Source: Membranipora membranacea (taxonomy: Eukaryota; Bryozoa; Gymnolaemata; Cheilostomatida; Membraniporidae). Taken from it: a stretch of 64,000 nt of DNA. Below the pieces are notes generated by a model that saw only the letters and a list, made by a program, of their open reading frames with translations, was not told the DNA's origin and searched no databases. A program made the translations under genes and the position numbers. The stretch lies in NCBI GenBank assembly GCA_914767715.1, contig OU612069.1, positions 18,473,387 through 18,537,386 of the forward strand, in the 5' to 3' direction. This document shows, piece after piece, positions 23,392-36,200 of the stretch. The number at the start of each line of letters is the position of its first letter. Within the stretch, counting starts at the first letter, position 1.

Positions 23392-24405
23392 CACTAGTGT
23401 GTCTAAGGTCTAGTGTGTCTAAGGTCTAGTGTGTCTAAGGTCTAGTGTGTCTAAGGTCTAGTGTGTCTAGGGTCTAGTGTGTCTAGGGTCTAGTGTGCCT
23501 AGTGTGCCTAGTGTGCCTAGTGTGCCTAGTGTGCCTAGTGTGCCTAGTGTGCCTAGTGTGCCTAGTGTGCCTAGTGTGCCTAGTGTGCCTAGTGTGCCTA
23601 GTGTGCCTAGTGTGCCTAGTGTGCCTAGTGTGCCTAGTGTGCCTAGTGTGCCTAGTGTGCCTAGTGTGCCTAGTGTGCCTAGTGTGCCTAGTGTGCCTAG
23701 TGTGCCTAGTGTGCCTAGTGTGCCTAGTGTGCCTAGTGTGCCTAGTGTGCCTAGTGTGCCTAGTGTGCCTAGTGTGCCTAGTGTGCCTAGTGTGCCTAGT
23801 GTGCCTAGTGTGCCTAGTGTGCCTAGTGTGCCTAGTGTGCCTAGTGTGCCTAGTGTGCCTAGTGTGCCTAGTGTGCCTAGTGTGCCTAGTGTGCCTAGTG
23901 TGCCTAGTGTGCCTAGTGTGCCTAGTGTGCCTAGTGTGCCTAGTGTGCCTAGTGTGCCTAGTGTGCCTAGTGTGCCTAGTGTGCCTAGTGTGCCTAGTGT
24001 GCCTAGTGTGCCTAGGGTGCCTAGGGTGCCTAGGGTGCCTAGGGGGCCTAGGGGGCCCAGGGGGCCGAGGGGGCCGAGGGGGCCCAGGGGGCCCAGGGGG
24101 CCCAGGGGGCCCAGGGGGCCCAGGGGGCCCAGGGGGCCCAGGGGGCCCAGGGTGCCCAGGGTGCCCAGGGTGCCCAGGGGGCCCAGGGGGCCCAGGGGGG
24201 GCAGGGTGCCAAGGGTGCCTAGGGGGTCTAGGGGGTCTAGGGGGTCTAGGGTGTCTAGGGTGTCTAGGGTGTCTAGGGTGTCTAGGGTGTCTAGGGGGTC
24301 TAGGGGGTCTAGGGGGTAGTTTGTCTAGGGGGTCTAGGGTCTAGGGTCTAGGGTCTATGTCTAAGTCCAGGGACTAGGGTCTCGTGTCTAGGGTATAGGG
24401 TCACT
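23392..24405. repeat. 1-kb minisatellite of a drifting 9-bp unit
   Basis: The array begins with 16-bp units (TCTAGTGTG plus TCTAAGG), then holds about 57 uninterrupted copies of GTGCCTAGT from 23495 to 24007. It then shifts through GTGCCTAGG, GGGCCTAGG, GGGCCCAGG, GTGCCCAGG and GGGTCTAGG to GTGTCTAGG before decaying at about 24320-24405. Because the unit is a multiple of three with no stop in two frames, it produces long apparent proteins of Val-Pro-Ser or Cys-Leu-Val triplets, which are not genes. The GGGCCCAGG section has runs of five G on one strand. Confidence 0.97.
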
Positions 24406-25151
24406 GTTCAACACAAGCGACCTGTGCTTAAGGAGGAATAGGGCTGTCGAATAAGACCTAGTGTAGAGAAAAAAAAAGTACTCATTATTGATTGATCATA
24501 TTTATACAAGAACTTGAATAATGAGTTTCCGAGTTGTAACAACATGTTTCTCTGACTTTCTTCTCGTTCAAAGTATCTCCATTGGTACATGTTGGAGTCA
24601 AACCAGCTGTGCAGCTGACGTTTACACCTCAACAATGATGTTCAACGCAGCTGACTGTGACACTATTGGATTGGAGTGTTGAGTCGTTCAACCCAGAGCA
24701 ATTCGGTGCTCCAACAACATTGTCATCCCTGAGCCAGTATCCTTTCGGGAAGGAAACTTTGTGAGAAGCTTGAGTTACAACATCGATATTTTGTTTGCTT
24801 ATGTTTATGCCTTAGATGCAGCAGAAGTCCTCCACGTAAGACCACAGGTGAAAATTCTGCACCCTAAACCCTTAACTGCCAGATGTCTCACCGTTTTCAG
24901 TATTAATGAGGCAGAGGGGGATTTTTTCCGTGCACTTTTGATATGGTAGTTTTAGTCTCCTTCAACAAGCGACTGAAAAAAGGGCGTCAACGAGAGAGAT
25001 GAAAACCCGATATATCAAAGATATATTATGTTTGCAATCAATTCACAGGCTTCTTTTACCTGTGTTTCCCAAAAAATGCTGTATGATGTTTTTTTATTTC
25101 AAAAGAAGTAAACCCTCACTAATATTCTCACTTTACCTGATTTCTTTACAG
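24406..25151. other. Possible upstream exon or intron sequence
   Basis: A frame stays open from about 24574 to 24949 except for one TGA near 24682. Its first part has spaced cysteines (SCAADVY, AADCD, LEC) reminiscent of an extracellular protein, but no splice borders connect it convincingly to the exon at 25152. Confidence 0.25.
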
Positions 25152-25321
25152 CATACTGTGTCAACGGCGGGAGCGTCTTCACAATTGTACCAGGGACCAA
25201 CTGTAATACGTTCATTGATAGCGTTTCTGGATCTTCACGCTCATGTCAATCTGATGATATGTTGGACGTCAACATTAATTGTTCTTGCGTCCCAGCTAAA
25301 GATACCACATGCCTTGTATAA
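25152..25321 (+). CDS. Terminal exon of an unknown secreted Cys-rich protein
   Basis: A strong acceptor (TTTCTTTACAG) is followed by a frame entering in phase 1 (Y-C-V-N-G-G-S) and staying open for 56 codons to TAA at 25319-25321. It contains six cysteines, including NINCSCV, and ends TTCLV. The cysteine content and Ser/Thr/Asn-rich composition suggest an extracellular or secreted protein. I do not recognise the domain. Upstream exons were not identified, so start, length and expression are unknown. Confidence 0.45.
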
Positions 25322-26084
25322 GTGATCTATAACCGATTTCCGAGACTTGGATATTCATAGTGAACAACACACCACAATTTCGATTGATGAAAGATTAGGC
25401 AAAATAACAGAAACTATGAGGCTTCTTTACTACCATTTGATGCAAATTCATCTAAGTCTTGCTACTCAAACTTGTAAATTAGTTTACTGTTATTGTTTTC
25501 ATTCGTAGATATTGAATACAATTTTTAAATCTACCATGTACAACTGCAAACATTGTCTAACAGTCAAAATATGCCCACAATGCATTGGTGGTAACGATGA
25601 ACACGCGTGTAGGCTTTCTCAACATGATACTGAAAAGCTATTTTCAATCTGCATTTTACTGGCAGCTGATGTTTATCTGCAGTCATATGAAACAGATTGT
25701 TCACCATGTCTATATATGAGATCACGACATAAATAAGTTGTTTGGCCTAGTCTTAAGACTATACTTCTATAACCCTGTCATTGCCTGCATCTGAAGTTCA
25801 GATGTCTTTGATAATCCTTGTACTCTGTTTCCTTGGTAACCAGCATCGAATATCAATGTTTAAAAAAAACATCAACCTCTATATATTTTCACTTCAATAA
25901 CATACTTGTGGGGACATATTATAAATCTAACGCCATAGACTGTGTCATGTGTAGGGGAAACTTTATGACACGATAGAAAAGAAGTTGGCAACTTGACAAT
26001 TTGCCTCTGACTTTTGATATTGACAATGGCAAAACTCACCATGGATTATCCAATTACGCCTGTCAATACGGGTCAGAGGTGTCT
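25322..26084. other. Intergenic, nothing firm
   Basis: A small frame at 25512-25736 has two CXXC pairs (C-K-H-C and C-P-Q-C), but no splice sites or family support. Otherwise this is AT-rich non-coding sequence. Confidence 0.35.
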
Positions 26085-26215
26085 TAGCCGATTGAGGTGA
26101 CTTGCAGGTGTGTAAGTTGCGTGGTTTCAATCCCACTTAGATGCACTGAGCCAGGTGTGTCCGTCTATATGCACACTTTGGTTACGTTGGCACCATAGTT
26201 GGATAGCTCGCAGTT
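26085..26215 (+). mobile_element. Degenerate tRNA-derived SINE-like sequence
   Basis: A tRNA-like A-box region (GTGTCTTAGCCGATTGAGG) is followed about 35 bases later by an imperfect B-box (GGTTTCAATCC) and then a short unique body. This is the spacing of a SINE head. No second copy was found in the window, so the call is tentative. Confidence 0.4.
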
Positions 26216-26627
26216 ACAAAATAAAATAAAAAGACAAAGCAGTTTAATCTATACAAATGTCACACTTGTTTATAGTCTCGATACCCTGTCATACCGTTTA
26301 AGAAACCTAGATGTTTTTCGGTTTATTTGTTTTTTGTTTGTCTACAGACTGTATAGACTAGTGTAGCACAGGAGCATTTGAGGTCCAATGCCCTCCTGAC
26401 ACCACCGCCAGGAACTAACATCACATGTATCACCAAGGTGTTATATTGACGGCTATAATTGGGCGATCTGTTTGCATAAGCCTATTCATAACCTGTGCTT
26501 GTCCAATACAACAGTACACAGGAACAACTGATCAAACTGAGGTTCCATATGGAAAAAAAGGTCCCATATTATGTGACACTCCAATTGGAACAAGTTTGAC
26601 CTTATATATGGTACCTTTTCGACAACA
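26216..26627. other. Intergenic, nothing firm
   Basis: A frame at 26425-26673 is open but has no recognisable domain. It could be a decayed upstream part of the transposase relic at 26628-27071. Confidence 0.3.
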
Positions 26628-27071
26628 GTGCTGGTTGATTACGCTCATTACAGAGAGGTTGGAGCTGGTGTAGATGTAGATGGTCTAGGATATCTGGCCA
26701 AGCTGCACGCTAACGAGTTGGTAGCCACTCTCTGCGATGAGAAGCAAGTGAAGGATGGACTGGTCCATGATATCAACACAGGGGCACGACTTGTCAGCTG
26801 CACTGACATTAATATCACCGATGACTTTGAAGACATGAATCCCTAGTCAGGGGTGCATGGCTATATCAGATTTTATTATGTCCTCAAACTAGCAGCGAAG
26901 CCATTTGCTCAAACAACAGCAGCCACTGAGCAGATATTACCGCCACTTTGGGAATTAATTGGTGTTGCTGAGCTTGTTGGATTGAAAGAATGTGGGTTTG
27001 TTGGAGACGGGGCTGCCACAAACATGTTTATTGCATATCATCAAACTGATTACAGTGATCAGATCAGATGA
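26628..27071 (+). pseudogene. Relic of P-element/THAP9-like transposase
   Basis: One frame runs from 26628 to 27071 with a single in-frame TAG at 26844. Its central block VKDGLVHDINTGARLV followed by TDINITDD resembles the segment of P-element/THAP9-type transposases that reads like D-G-L-V-Y-D, G, then D-I-N. The later block PPLWELIGVAELVGLKE followed by V-G-D-G-A-A-T-N resembles their W-E, L, S-D-G-A-S-x-N motif around a catalytic aspartate. N-terminal DNA-binding and C-terminal parts were not found, so this is a fossil piece. The assignment rests on remembered motif patterns. Confidence 0.5.
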
Positions 27072-30000
27072 CGGACAAGGAACAAATTCTGCAATGATCG
27101 GGATATAAACTTTACGTACTGAATCTACTCAAAACAGCAAGAAAGAACTAAAAAAGAGACAAAACAAACAAACATGATAATACAATTACAATTATTTTTT
27201 ATATCTTTTTCACAATCATCCACCCTGTTATAGCTTAAATAATCAATGGTAATGAACATTTTAGAATGATATTGTAGCTGGGCGGTGAGCGGATATTATG
27301 GAGAGATTTGGTAAACATAAATGAAGCATTGCAACTGGTTTAACTCATCATCCGCAAATTACAAACCATAATATCTACAAACAGGACAAAAACCAACAGT
27401 TTTTTATTATGATTCAGCATACCACTCAATATTTTGGTAATATGTAGTGAAAGTCAGATTGTGCCTGCTTGTCATATGTAACGTCTATCCCTACTTAATT
27501 TACAGGTCCTCAGCAAATTTGTGGTCAACACTCTAACGATGGGGAATGAGCCCCGCTAAAGTTCACTGATTTAGCTTATCGAGATATAGAGAAGAAGGTG
27601 ACATAAGCAAAGACAAATGTAATTTTAAATTAACCTCAACGTAGGACTGGATTTATGGAAATTTTGCGCGCATGAAAAAAACAGATTTGAAGCTAGCCAA
27701 CATTTAAATATCCGTTGCCCCAAACTAGGTATACTAAATGCCAGCTAACATCCAAGGTCTATGGTAGCACTTAAAGGAGGATAGGTGCTTGGTCAATGAG
27801 CTAACTGCACTCTAATCTGTCATCAGCATGAAGTGATGCATATTTAGATTGAATGACTGATTTTATGACTATTTTATCCAGTCCTCACTGAGAAACTTCA
27901 GTGTCAAGACAGTACTGAACAGTATTCTTTATCAGCTACTGGCAGCAACATTGCTCCAACCACTGAGGAATAACACTGCCAAGGACGCTTCAAAAGTAAC
28001 AGTGGCACTAAAGGGGGCTGAAATGCAAGGAGGAGTAAATAACCTTGTAGTCAAGGTTTGCTGCAACTGCAGTGGGCGGCTACCCACAGGTATGAATAGT
28101 AGGGCCACCACAGCTGCGGCGACGCCAATCATCGACGAGAATCAAAATTAATGTGCAGCCACCACATCACGGGAATACCACAAGAGAGGGGAGGAGGGAA
28201 ACCCAAACAGCTCCTCTGAGAACTTCATTGTTATCACACTTGACTTCACAAGCTGTATTTTGTATTATGACTGCTAAAGCTGATAAAGTGTTTATTAATG
28301 TCAACTTATTCATTGTTCACTATTAACTCTTATCCCCTTCATTATTATACACAACATTGTATCCAGCTGAATTAAATGAACCTTTGGTAAAAGATTATAA
28401 CTTGGAGGTATCATGATTTTAAAAAGGCAAATTAGACGCCTGTCAAGCCTTTTGGGGCTATAAATAATAATGGCTAGTTTCTGTTTGATGCATCAGATGC
28501 ACAATCCAACGCAATTTTAGTGACTCCTAAATCCACCCTGTTGCTTACAGTGAAATTCCAGTAACAATAAAAACTAATTGAGTTGGAAATCATGCAACTG
28601 CAACATTATCCATCTAAATTATTAATTGTGGTATATTGCGGCCTTTCAAAAAGCTTAATGAAGGAATAAGCAATCACCCAAATTGTTATATCAATCCTTG
28701 TTTTTCCACCAGTGGATATACTGCGCAATAAATAACATTCAAGACAGGACCTTCATATTAGTTTTTTCCCCAGAGTTTGGCACAATTCAAAGAGAGAAGT
28801 CACTAAAATGTCTACCAGAAGAATAGAAAATGTACTGCATGAATCACAGTTTTTTCCCAAAATACAAAGGATTGAACTGCACTAGGCTTGATAAGGATGA
28901 AGGGTGGTGTGTGAATGATCCCTGTGCAGAGGACGGACATATGCACCTCCATTTAATAGCCAGTCATTACAATGGTACCTTGTATGAGGCATTCAAAAAT
29001 ACAGACTGCAGGCTACCTCCAAGTCAGGTTATCTGAGCAGAAAAACAGCTGCATGAGTTAAACTGGCCTTTATCTTCAGCTTGTGCAGCAATGACAAATT
29101 ATGAAAAAACTGTTGCATCCATCAATAAGATTTAGTACCCCTGTAGAGTTCCACGCTTTTATTCTTAGCAAACCCAAGATTAGCTTTTGTAAGGTGAAAA
29201 GTTGTTACCAGATTATCTGACCTAATAAGTTTCCACAACCACTCTCAACTCACTAGATGTTGACTGATGGCGAATGCTTTAAGAGTGATTGTCAAAACAT
29301 CCCAGATTTGATACGAACCTCTAGGGATATAAGCAAAATGTTCTCAGTTATACAACCTTTCTCTGCAGGCATCAGCATTATTAGCTAATCTCCTGTATGG
29401 ATCGAGGTAAATTTGCCTTACTCTTTGACCGGAGAAGGTGATGCCTTGTGAATGACCCGGGCCCTTCGATGGAAGAGATACTGACCACACAAGACTGCAA
29501 CTATATTCCTCAAACCTACTCACAGACCTGCATCCCTGGGGATCGTGCTCACAATCCCACACTACTGGAACAGCATTAAAATGGAATAGTTTACAACACC
29601 TCGCAAATAAGCCCACTCCAATTCAGTCCAGAAGTTCATCAACAGGCTACTAAGACAACTGGATGACAAGAGCGCCAAGCTAAATAACTCACAGTCTGTC
29701 TCATAAAAAAAATCAACACGTAAATATAAATCTCCAGTGGAAAATATATGAAGCGAGTACACAGATATTGGTAGTTTCTGTATTGAAACGTGTATATGCT
29801 CACTTTGATTTTTTTTTATTTATTTTATATAGGAGAGGACTATACACCCTCGGGTGAATACCTCTCCTATATATTATAGCTATAAAAAATGTAAAAAGGA
29901 ATTATAATAAAAATTTTCAGATGTGTAGTGACTTGTGAATAACAAGTATCAAAACCAAAAAATAAAGTAGGTTTCCTTCCAAGAAAACGATATGGTAGTC

Positions 30001-31696
30001 TAACTAAACTTATAAACATTGATTTTGCAGGTAAACCCTAAACATGGTCGCTGCCACCAGGTATTACAAAATCAATAACTAATCAGCACATTTCATTAAT
30101 TCTAACTGAAAATCAGTGTGGTTCTGTCATATATCATGGAGACAACGTACTGATTGGATGCCCCGACAGTTTAAAGATCTTCAATAAAAAAACCAAAGTG
30201 ATGGATACAGTGAGCCTAAAATTTACCCAAGCTGCTCAGCAGGATGGATAGCTGTTTTCAGCACACTGGAGTTCTGGCTCCATCTCAGTTGTAAAATAAA
30301 GTGACACTGTAACTGACTAACTGTTTCCTGATCCCTGATTAGATTATTGTTATATTATTGTGTCTTATGACCAAGGTTTTGATTTCGGTGTGCCATGCCC
30401 ATAGCTAGTAGTAAACCTATAGGTTCTGAAGAAGGATATCAATCTTGACAAACTCTCAGTTACTGGGAATCGACATAGCCTTACCTTAGCTCAGCTTTCA
30501 AACTTTCAGATTAAAAAACTACAATATTCAGCTGAAGTTTCTTAGAGATTTTTCGCTGTTATAGTATAAGGTAACTTACTTTGCCACAAAATAAGTGGTT
30601 TAATTCCTAAATTTGGAGAAACAGGATGTCCTGGGACAAGGGTTGCGAACCTTAAAAAGGGATTTTTTTTGTATTTTTTTAAAGTCTTTATAAATGAACC
30701 TTTTTGAACATATTATCAAACACGATCATTTATATTATGTTTATGATAGGTGTTATACATGATGTGCTATCTAACTGCTAACCAGAGATACAAAGTAAGT
30801 TAGTTATTGAAATTCATCCTGGATGCCAAATGATGAAAGCTTGAATTTTGTCTCATTATATTACCCTTGGGTGTGCAAGGAGATATTGCAAAGCTTGTCA
30901 GACAGGTGAACAATTTTCAAAAACTGAAACACATGCTTTATCAAGGAATATCACAAGGGATGAGCGTGGTTGTTATCTTACAGTTTATAGAAAAGAGATA
31001 ACCAGGCATCTGGCATAAGTATCCCTCATCAGGACAACATTCCCTCTTCAGGAATACTCCAATGCTTTCCAAGAATGATATGCAGAGTTAACATGGTTAC
31101 AGCTACACTCACTAATATCCAGGCTCTAGCTTACTCAACAAAAACATAGGCCAACCCAGAAAACATTCAAGCACAATACAAGGTGAGCTACAACCCGCAG
31201 GGCTAGGTGTATAATTTTGTCTCAATTTTTTCAAATAATTAGTGGATAACAAATAAGAAAGTTTACTGCGTTCTTTTTTCTTCTGCTTGAACATGCTCAT
31301 TTACATCAATATTTCCAATAATAATAATACATAATGATATATTAAATAATAATATGTGCTATTAATTGCATTGGTTGCTTATTTTGTCTCATCTGTTGTC
31401 TTATGCGTTTAGTATTCAAACAAAAACACGCTTCTACGCACTCAGCATAAAGTTGATAAATAATGAGAAATCCTATACAGGAAAACCATATAACCAAAGA
31501 ATGGGATCAGATAACGACAAAGCAGTATGATAATCTCAGTTACAAATACAGAATATATTGCGTCTTATGCTGCCTGAGACACATAGTGCATGTTTTTCAT
31601 GTTCATTTTGTCACTTTCCATCAAACATTTAACTCCTTTTGATGACATTGTGGAACAACAAATTCAAGAGTATGTACACTGGTATGAAGCCATTGC
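27072..31696. other. Long intergenic stretch, no gene recognised
   Basis: All open frames are short and lack domain signatures, including + frames at 27951-28151 and 28830-29036 and minus frames at 29616-29344 and 29762-29562. The only structure seen is the hairpin at 29827-29872. Confidence 0.4.
29827..29872. repeat. 12-bp perfect hairpin with nested inner stem
   Basis: ATATAGGAGAGG at 29827-29838 pairs exactly with CCTCTCCTATAT at 29861-29872. The 22-base loop itself contains CACCC/GGGTG, so a second short stem can form inside. Context is intergenic. Confidence 0.7.
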
Positions 31697-32035
31697 TTGA
31701 AGATAGGCAGATCATATTTCTTATTTGTTTATCCAGGCAATTATGAAGAATATTATTGTGATGTAGAGGATATTGTATACTACATAGGTAAATGCAGAAG
31801 GAAGATTTTAAACTATCCATTATACACTGCCTTGACAGACATTAACAATACCAAAAAGTTATCAGCAAGAATAAAAAAACTACTATACCCTGGAGCAGGA
31901 CATACCTTCATGAGCGCAGATAGCAGCTGCCATGCTAGGTTGGAAAAGCAAATGAAGATAAACTGTGTCTGAGATGCTGGTGCGAATCCAATTACTCAAG
32001 ACTTTGCAGAATTCTTACTTTCTACCAGTTCATGA
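31697..32035 (+). pseudogene. Fragment of DUF7869-like transposon protein
   Basis: An open frame from 31697 to 31972 ends with the block GHTFMSADSSCHARLEKQMK, and after a stop and frame change the phrase D-F-A-E-F-L-L-S-T appears near 31998-32025. A G-H-T-x-M-x-A-D-S-x-H-x-x-x-E block followed by D-F-A-E/D-F is what I recall from transposon-associated DUF7869-type proteins in invertebrate genomes. Upstream catalytic motifs are missing, so it is a remnant. The family name is inferred from memory. Confidence 0.4.
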
Positions 32036-33136
32036 ATTTTTTTCCGAATTGTGCAAACCTGTTGTTTTCTTTAACAAAATACGTTCAAAACATCGGCCAC
32101 TTTATCTTTAGTTACCTGGTGCAGCTAGATGACTCACATGCTAATTTCAAAAGAATACGGGATTGATATTTGAGTTGCTCTGCAAAATCCAAAATAATAT
32201 TATATGCATCGACACGATCGCATGAGTGCTACCTTGGTTGCATCAGTTAAAAGCAGCAGGCAAGCCATGTACACCATTATTAGAATATTTGCTTTTTTAT
32301 CAGCCTTGTCTAGTCAGTAGGCAATAAATGGAGCTGCCAGCAAGCAATAATTCAGGATTTATCAGTCCGTTTCAAATTTGGAAACAAGACAATTTTTAAT
32401 GGTAGTCCATGTCTATCATATAAGACCAATGTTTTTATCACTGCTCAAGATCATTTTCTATTCTATTGGCAACATTTCCTTGAAATCGTGAACCAATAAC
32501 AAGCAATGATATGTCTTTATGCTTACAAAAATATTTGATTCCAGGTTATCGAAGTTTGATTGCATGTTTGTGTATGTTTTAGATTAGTTGGGGAAATGCT
32601 GTCATGTAGATGTTTAGCAATTTATGGTGCACTTGTTCCTTTGAGGCACTTGAGGGACACACTGATCATGTTCACCTATGGCCAATGGAAACGCAGATAA
32701 TTTGAACACTCAACATGGATGGTATATTGATGACAGTTCTAAGCGCAGTCAGGAGCTTGGATTAATCAGGATAATCTTTTGGTAGCGGCATAGCTATGGA
32801 TGCTGTGGTTCACAGGGCTTGCCATCACCTACCACTACAGTTCACTGACAACACATTTGGCTGTATTTTGATAATACATAGGTGGATAATATATTCAATT
32901 TAATAATAAAATTAAGTTTATTGATAGTCGTGTATGCTACTTCCATGAAGTGAAGCTCAGAATGAGCTATTGCCAATTTATATTTTATGTTACTTCTCTT
33001 TAATGCTGTTTGGTAAAATTTACAACTGTAAGGATGACTGGGGTTAATCAATTTCCTTAATATTGTTGTGCAAAGTATTCAGTCAATTCTACTACTTTTG
33101 AAACTGCTATAATGTTTCCATGGCTATCATTTTCAG
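32036..33136. other. Intergenic, nothing recognised
   Basis: No exon, repeat or RNA gene could be supported. Confidence 0.4.
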
Positions 33137-33255
33137 CTACAAAGAAACGAGATAACAGAAGCGCATACCGTCCACAGAGGCAGATAGTAAATATCAATAC
33201 TGGTCAAGGGCCGAGACTAAAACTTTTCAAACCTACCTCCATAGAAGTGACACAG
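33137..33255 (+). CDS. Possible isolated exon, basic hydrophilic
   Basis: A polypyrimidine-AG acceptor (ATTTTCAG) is followed by a fully open stretch entering in phase 1 and leaving in phase 0 at CACAG|GTTCGT. It would encode a basic peptide containing RPQRQIVNIN and LKLFKPTSIEVTQ. Composition and entry phase resemble the repeat exons at 1966-9980, so it could belong to a related gene. No neighbouring exon confirms it. Confidence 0.3.
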
Positions 33256-36200
33256 GTTCGTAGTGTTCTAACTTGCAATAATATCTTTTGATTACCTACC
33301 ATTTTGAATAAGGGGTATTTTGAGCACACATATCGTGTCACCTAAAACACACTGAAGACACTGGTAGCTTTCTCAAATGGAAACACTCACTAGTTAGGCC
33401 TATCAGTGTTTTACTCATTTTAATATATACTGAAAACATAAAAAAAAAGAAATGATACAAACTTAGATCGAAAAAAATTCTTTGTGGACCATAATCCTCA
33501 ACCTTTTTTCATAGTTGAATTAGGTGAAGTGAGATGAGGTACTTTGAGTATTCTTTTGCGCCACATGACTGTTTACCCTGAAAATTCCGATTCAAGTACA
33601 AAAATTTTGGAAAAGCCTAGTTAATCATTATAGTATGGTATGCACCGATTAACAAATTCAGCAATCCGAAGCCATCCATCGGAGATAATTGATTGCAGAT
33701 AATTATAGTACAGTGCACTTTGTTGTTACTGAATTTCGATATATACAAGCATCAACAGCAGGAAACTACATTTATGAAGAGAATGCTTTAAACAAGTAAG
33801 TAAAACCCACAGTAAATAAGAAGGGTCGACCAGATAATAAATATTAAAACGAGTATATAGATCTGCCTGTAACAAATCTAAATTATTCTTTTCTCAGATG
33901 CACCTAAAGCCCACGTCAATCTGTGAGATCAAAAGTAAAAAGGGTTGGGTACAAAAATGGTAAATCAGTTGCAGGCTGAAAAAAGGCTTCATTGCTTCAT
34001 CTGCCCCATTTTCAGTCTCTTGAGGAACTTGAATCCATCAACCTGGATGATCAGGCGAAAACTGATTGCAAGGGATGAACCTACAAGGTTATGTGCTTGT
34101 ATTATTACTCATTTTTTATTAATGAAGATGTAGATAATAATATTGGGCACATCTTCTATGGCCTGTTGGCTCATTGGACCTTTTTTACACTTTGGCAGGC
34201 AAGTGTCACCACGGAATTTATCTACATTATTCTTCAGGTTTCTCAGTGCTTTCAGTTGAGTGTGGTAAGAGACAAGTGGACTCAATATTTTGATAAAGCG
34301 GCATACAAATCAGCCCGGAACTACTTTCACATGCCAATCTATCAAAAGGACATAGCAAAAAATTACTGTTCCTGCTAGCCTTAAAACAACATCATTGAGC
34401 TCAACCTCTCCCCTCAACCAAAACCAAACAGGCTGAGGAGCTTGCACACCAACCATCAGTGTGAAGACCAATTCAGGTGAGACTGTTATATGTGAGTCGC
34501 ACTGGAGACTCTAAGAGCTGAAATGTGTAAACTGACAAACACATGGTGCTATTTGAAAAAACCTGGCGAGGTGTTGGCCAAAGAAGACAATAACCATTTC
34601 AATGTTATTTGTTGCTCATTGATGAGCAAAATAGGGACAAAAAAGGTTATTTAGAAAAAAGAAAATACTATTGCTGGCCTTTCTAGCATATTTGAGTGCC
34701 AAGGGCAGTTGATAGTCTTTAGGACTATTTACCAACTCAAGAGAAGAACCAAAGAATGATAACAAAACAACCAGGTACATATTTCAGCAACCAATTTACA
34801 ATAAAGCTATTACATTATCAATTTTTATAAAATCCCAACACTCTGGTAAACGCTTGTTTAAGCTCAGTTCGAAGTCTTGACCTTCCATAACAAAGTTGCT
34901 AGCCATAACTTGAAGAACAAATTTCAGGGATGAGAGTGATAAAAATCTAGCTTCCCATCACACCATCAGCAAATAAAACTATTGAGAGTTGTGTACCGCG
35001 TAAAAAATTGCTGGTATGAAAAAAAGCCACACCATCCGACATGTTTATGCTTTGCTTCTGGTGAATATAATAATTTTTATGAAGATAGAATTGTTTAAGA
35101 AAGAAAAAACATCCCTTAACCATTGTTCTTTGAAAATAATATAACTTCAGGTGACTTGATACTTAATGGGCTTACCGCTTGTATGGTCGGATGAAGTTTG
35201 TCCTCCTGCTTTTGCTAACCACATATTAAGGATTAAACTCAGTAGGATTACTGCTAGAGCAATACTCTTTCTAAAATACAATTATAAGCATGGTCATTCA
35301 GGGCTGCAGTATCATTGAGCACTATGATCATCAAAAACACATTTTTCCTGCCATCATTTGTACCGATTATATGTGTAAAAATAGAATTATGCATCAATCA
35401 TACCAATGTATAATAGAAGGGAGCAAAATTACTCGTCAACTACTTGACAAAGATAAAATTATAGTTATTTCAGTTGTGATTTTTTATATTTTTACATCCT
35501 AGCTTCTGTATCAAAGCATTAACAACATCAAGTCCTGGAATGTTGTACTTTATGTAACAATTACAAAACAATGCAGATTTGGGTATGGGACACTAAATGA
35601 CATATACCACTCAGGACCACAGTTCTGTCCTGCATACTTACTATACTTATCTCACAGATACACTCAATAATGGAGGGCAAAATTTTGTCCAACGTTATCC
35701 AAAGGTACTAACAATCATTTGAAACCTGCATAATACATAATACCAAGTGCTTGAAATGCAATACTCACTTCCTAGCCAGTTGATGATAGCAGGTATGTTC
35801 TTCCATTGTGAGTTTGAAGAAGATAAGAATTCCTGGTTCATCCACCGATGTGTTTTAACAAAAATAAGATGTGCTCGTGCAAGATATACGCCGCCAGCAA
35901 TATCAACCTAGTTATTTCAATAGTTTGTACCTTGGTTTTGCTCACTGGGCGTTGTTGAAACATTACCATCAGATTACAACTTTTCCTTGCTGTTACCTTT
36001 TGGATAATTAACCAATATGTGTGTTGATAGCTACATTCCACAAATTCTGCACCAATTGTGCCTACCAACGGTCGCTTAGTTCAATAGAATTCAAATGGAG
36101 TTTCACCAAAATACATGAACAAATGGAGTTTAGCACTCATACAAAAACACAAGGAACGCCAAAGAAATTGAGCTTGCGCAAATCGTGTTTACGCATCACA

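Noticed and set aside
23477-24344. Two overlapping 280-codon proteins of Val-Pro-Ser and Cys-Leu-Val triplets
   Set aside because: They are the direct translation of a 9-bp minisatellite in two frames; no splice, signal or non-repeat coding sequence supports them.
24574-24949. Long frame with spaced cysteines upstream of the exon at 25152
   Set aside because: Interrupted by a TGA, no convincing splice sites, no recognised domain; kept only as a weak note.
31737-31787. 51-bp phase-1/phase-1 mini-exon (half of 102 bp)
   Set aside because: Splice-like borders are present, but the frame continues through both into a transposon-like protein motif, so it is better read as part of that relic.
33898-33958. 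Possible next exon after 33137-33255 (acceptor TTTTCTCAG)
   Set aside because: Frame is compatible, but it is only about 20 codons with a weak donor, too little to call.
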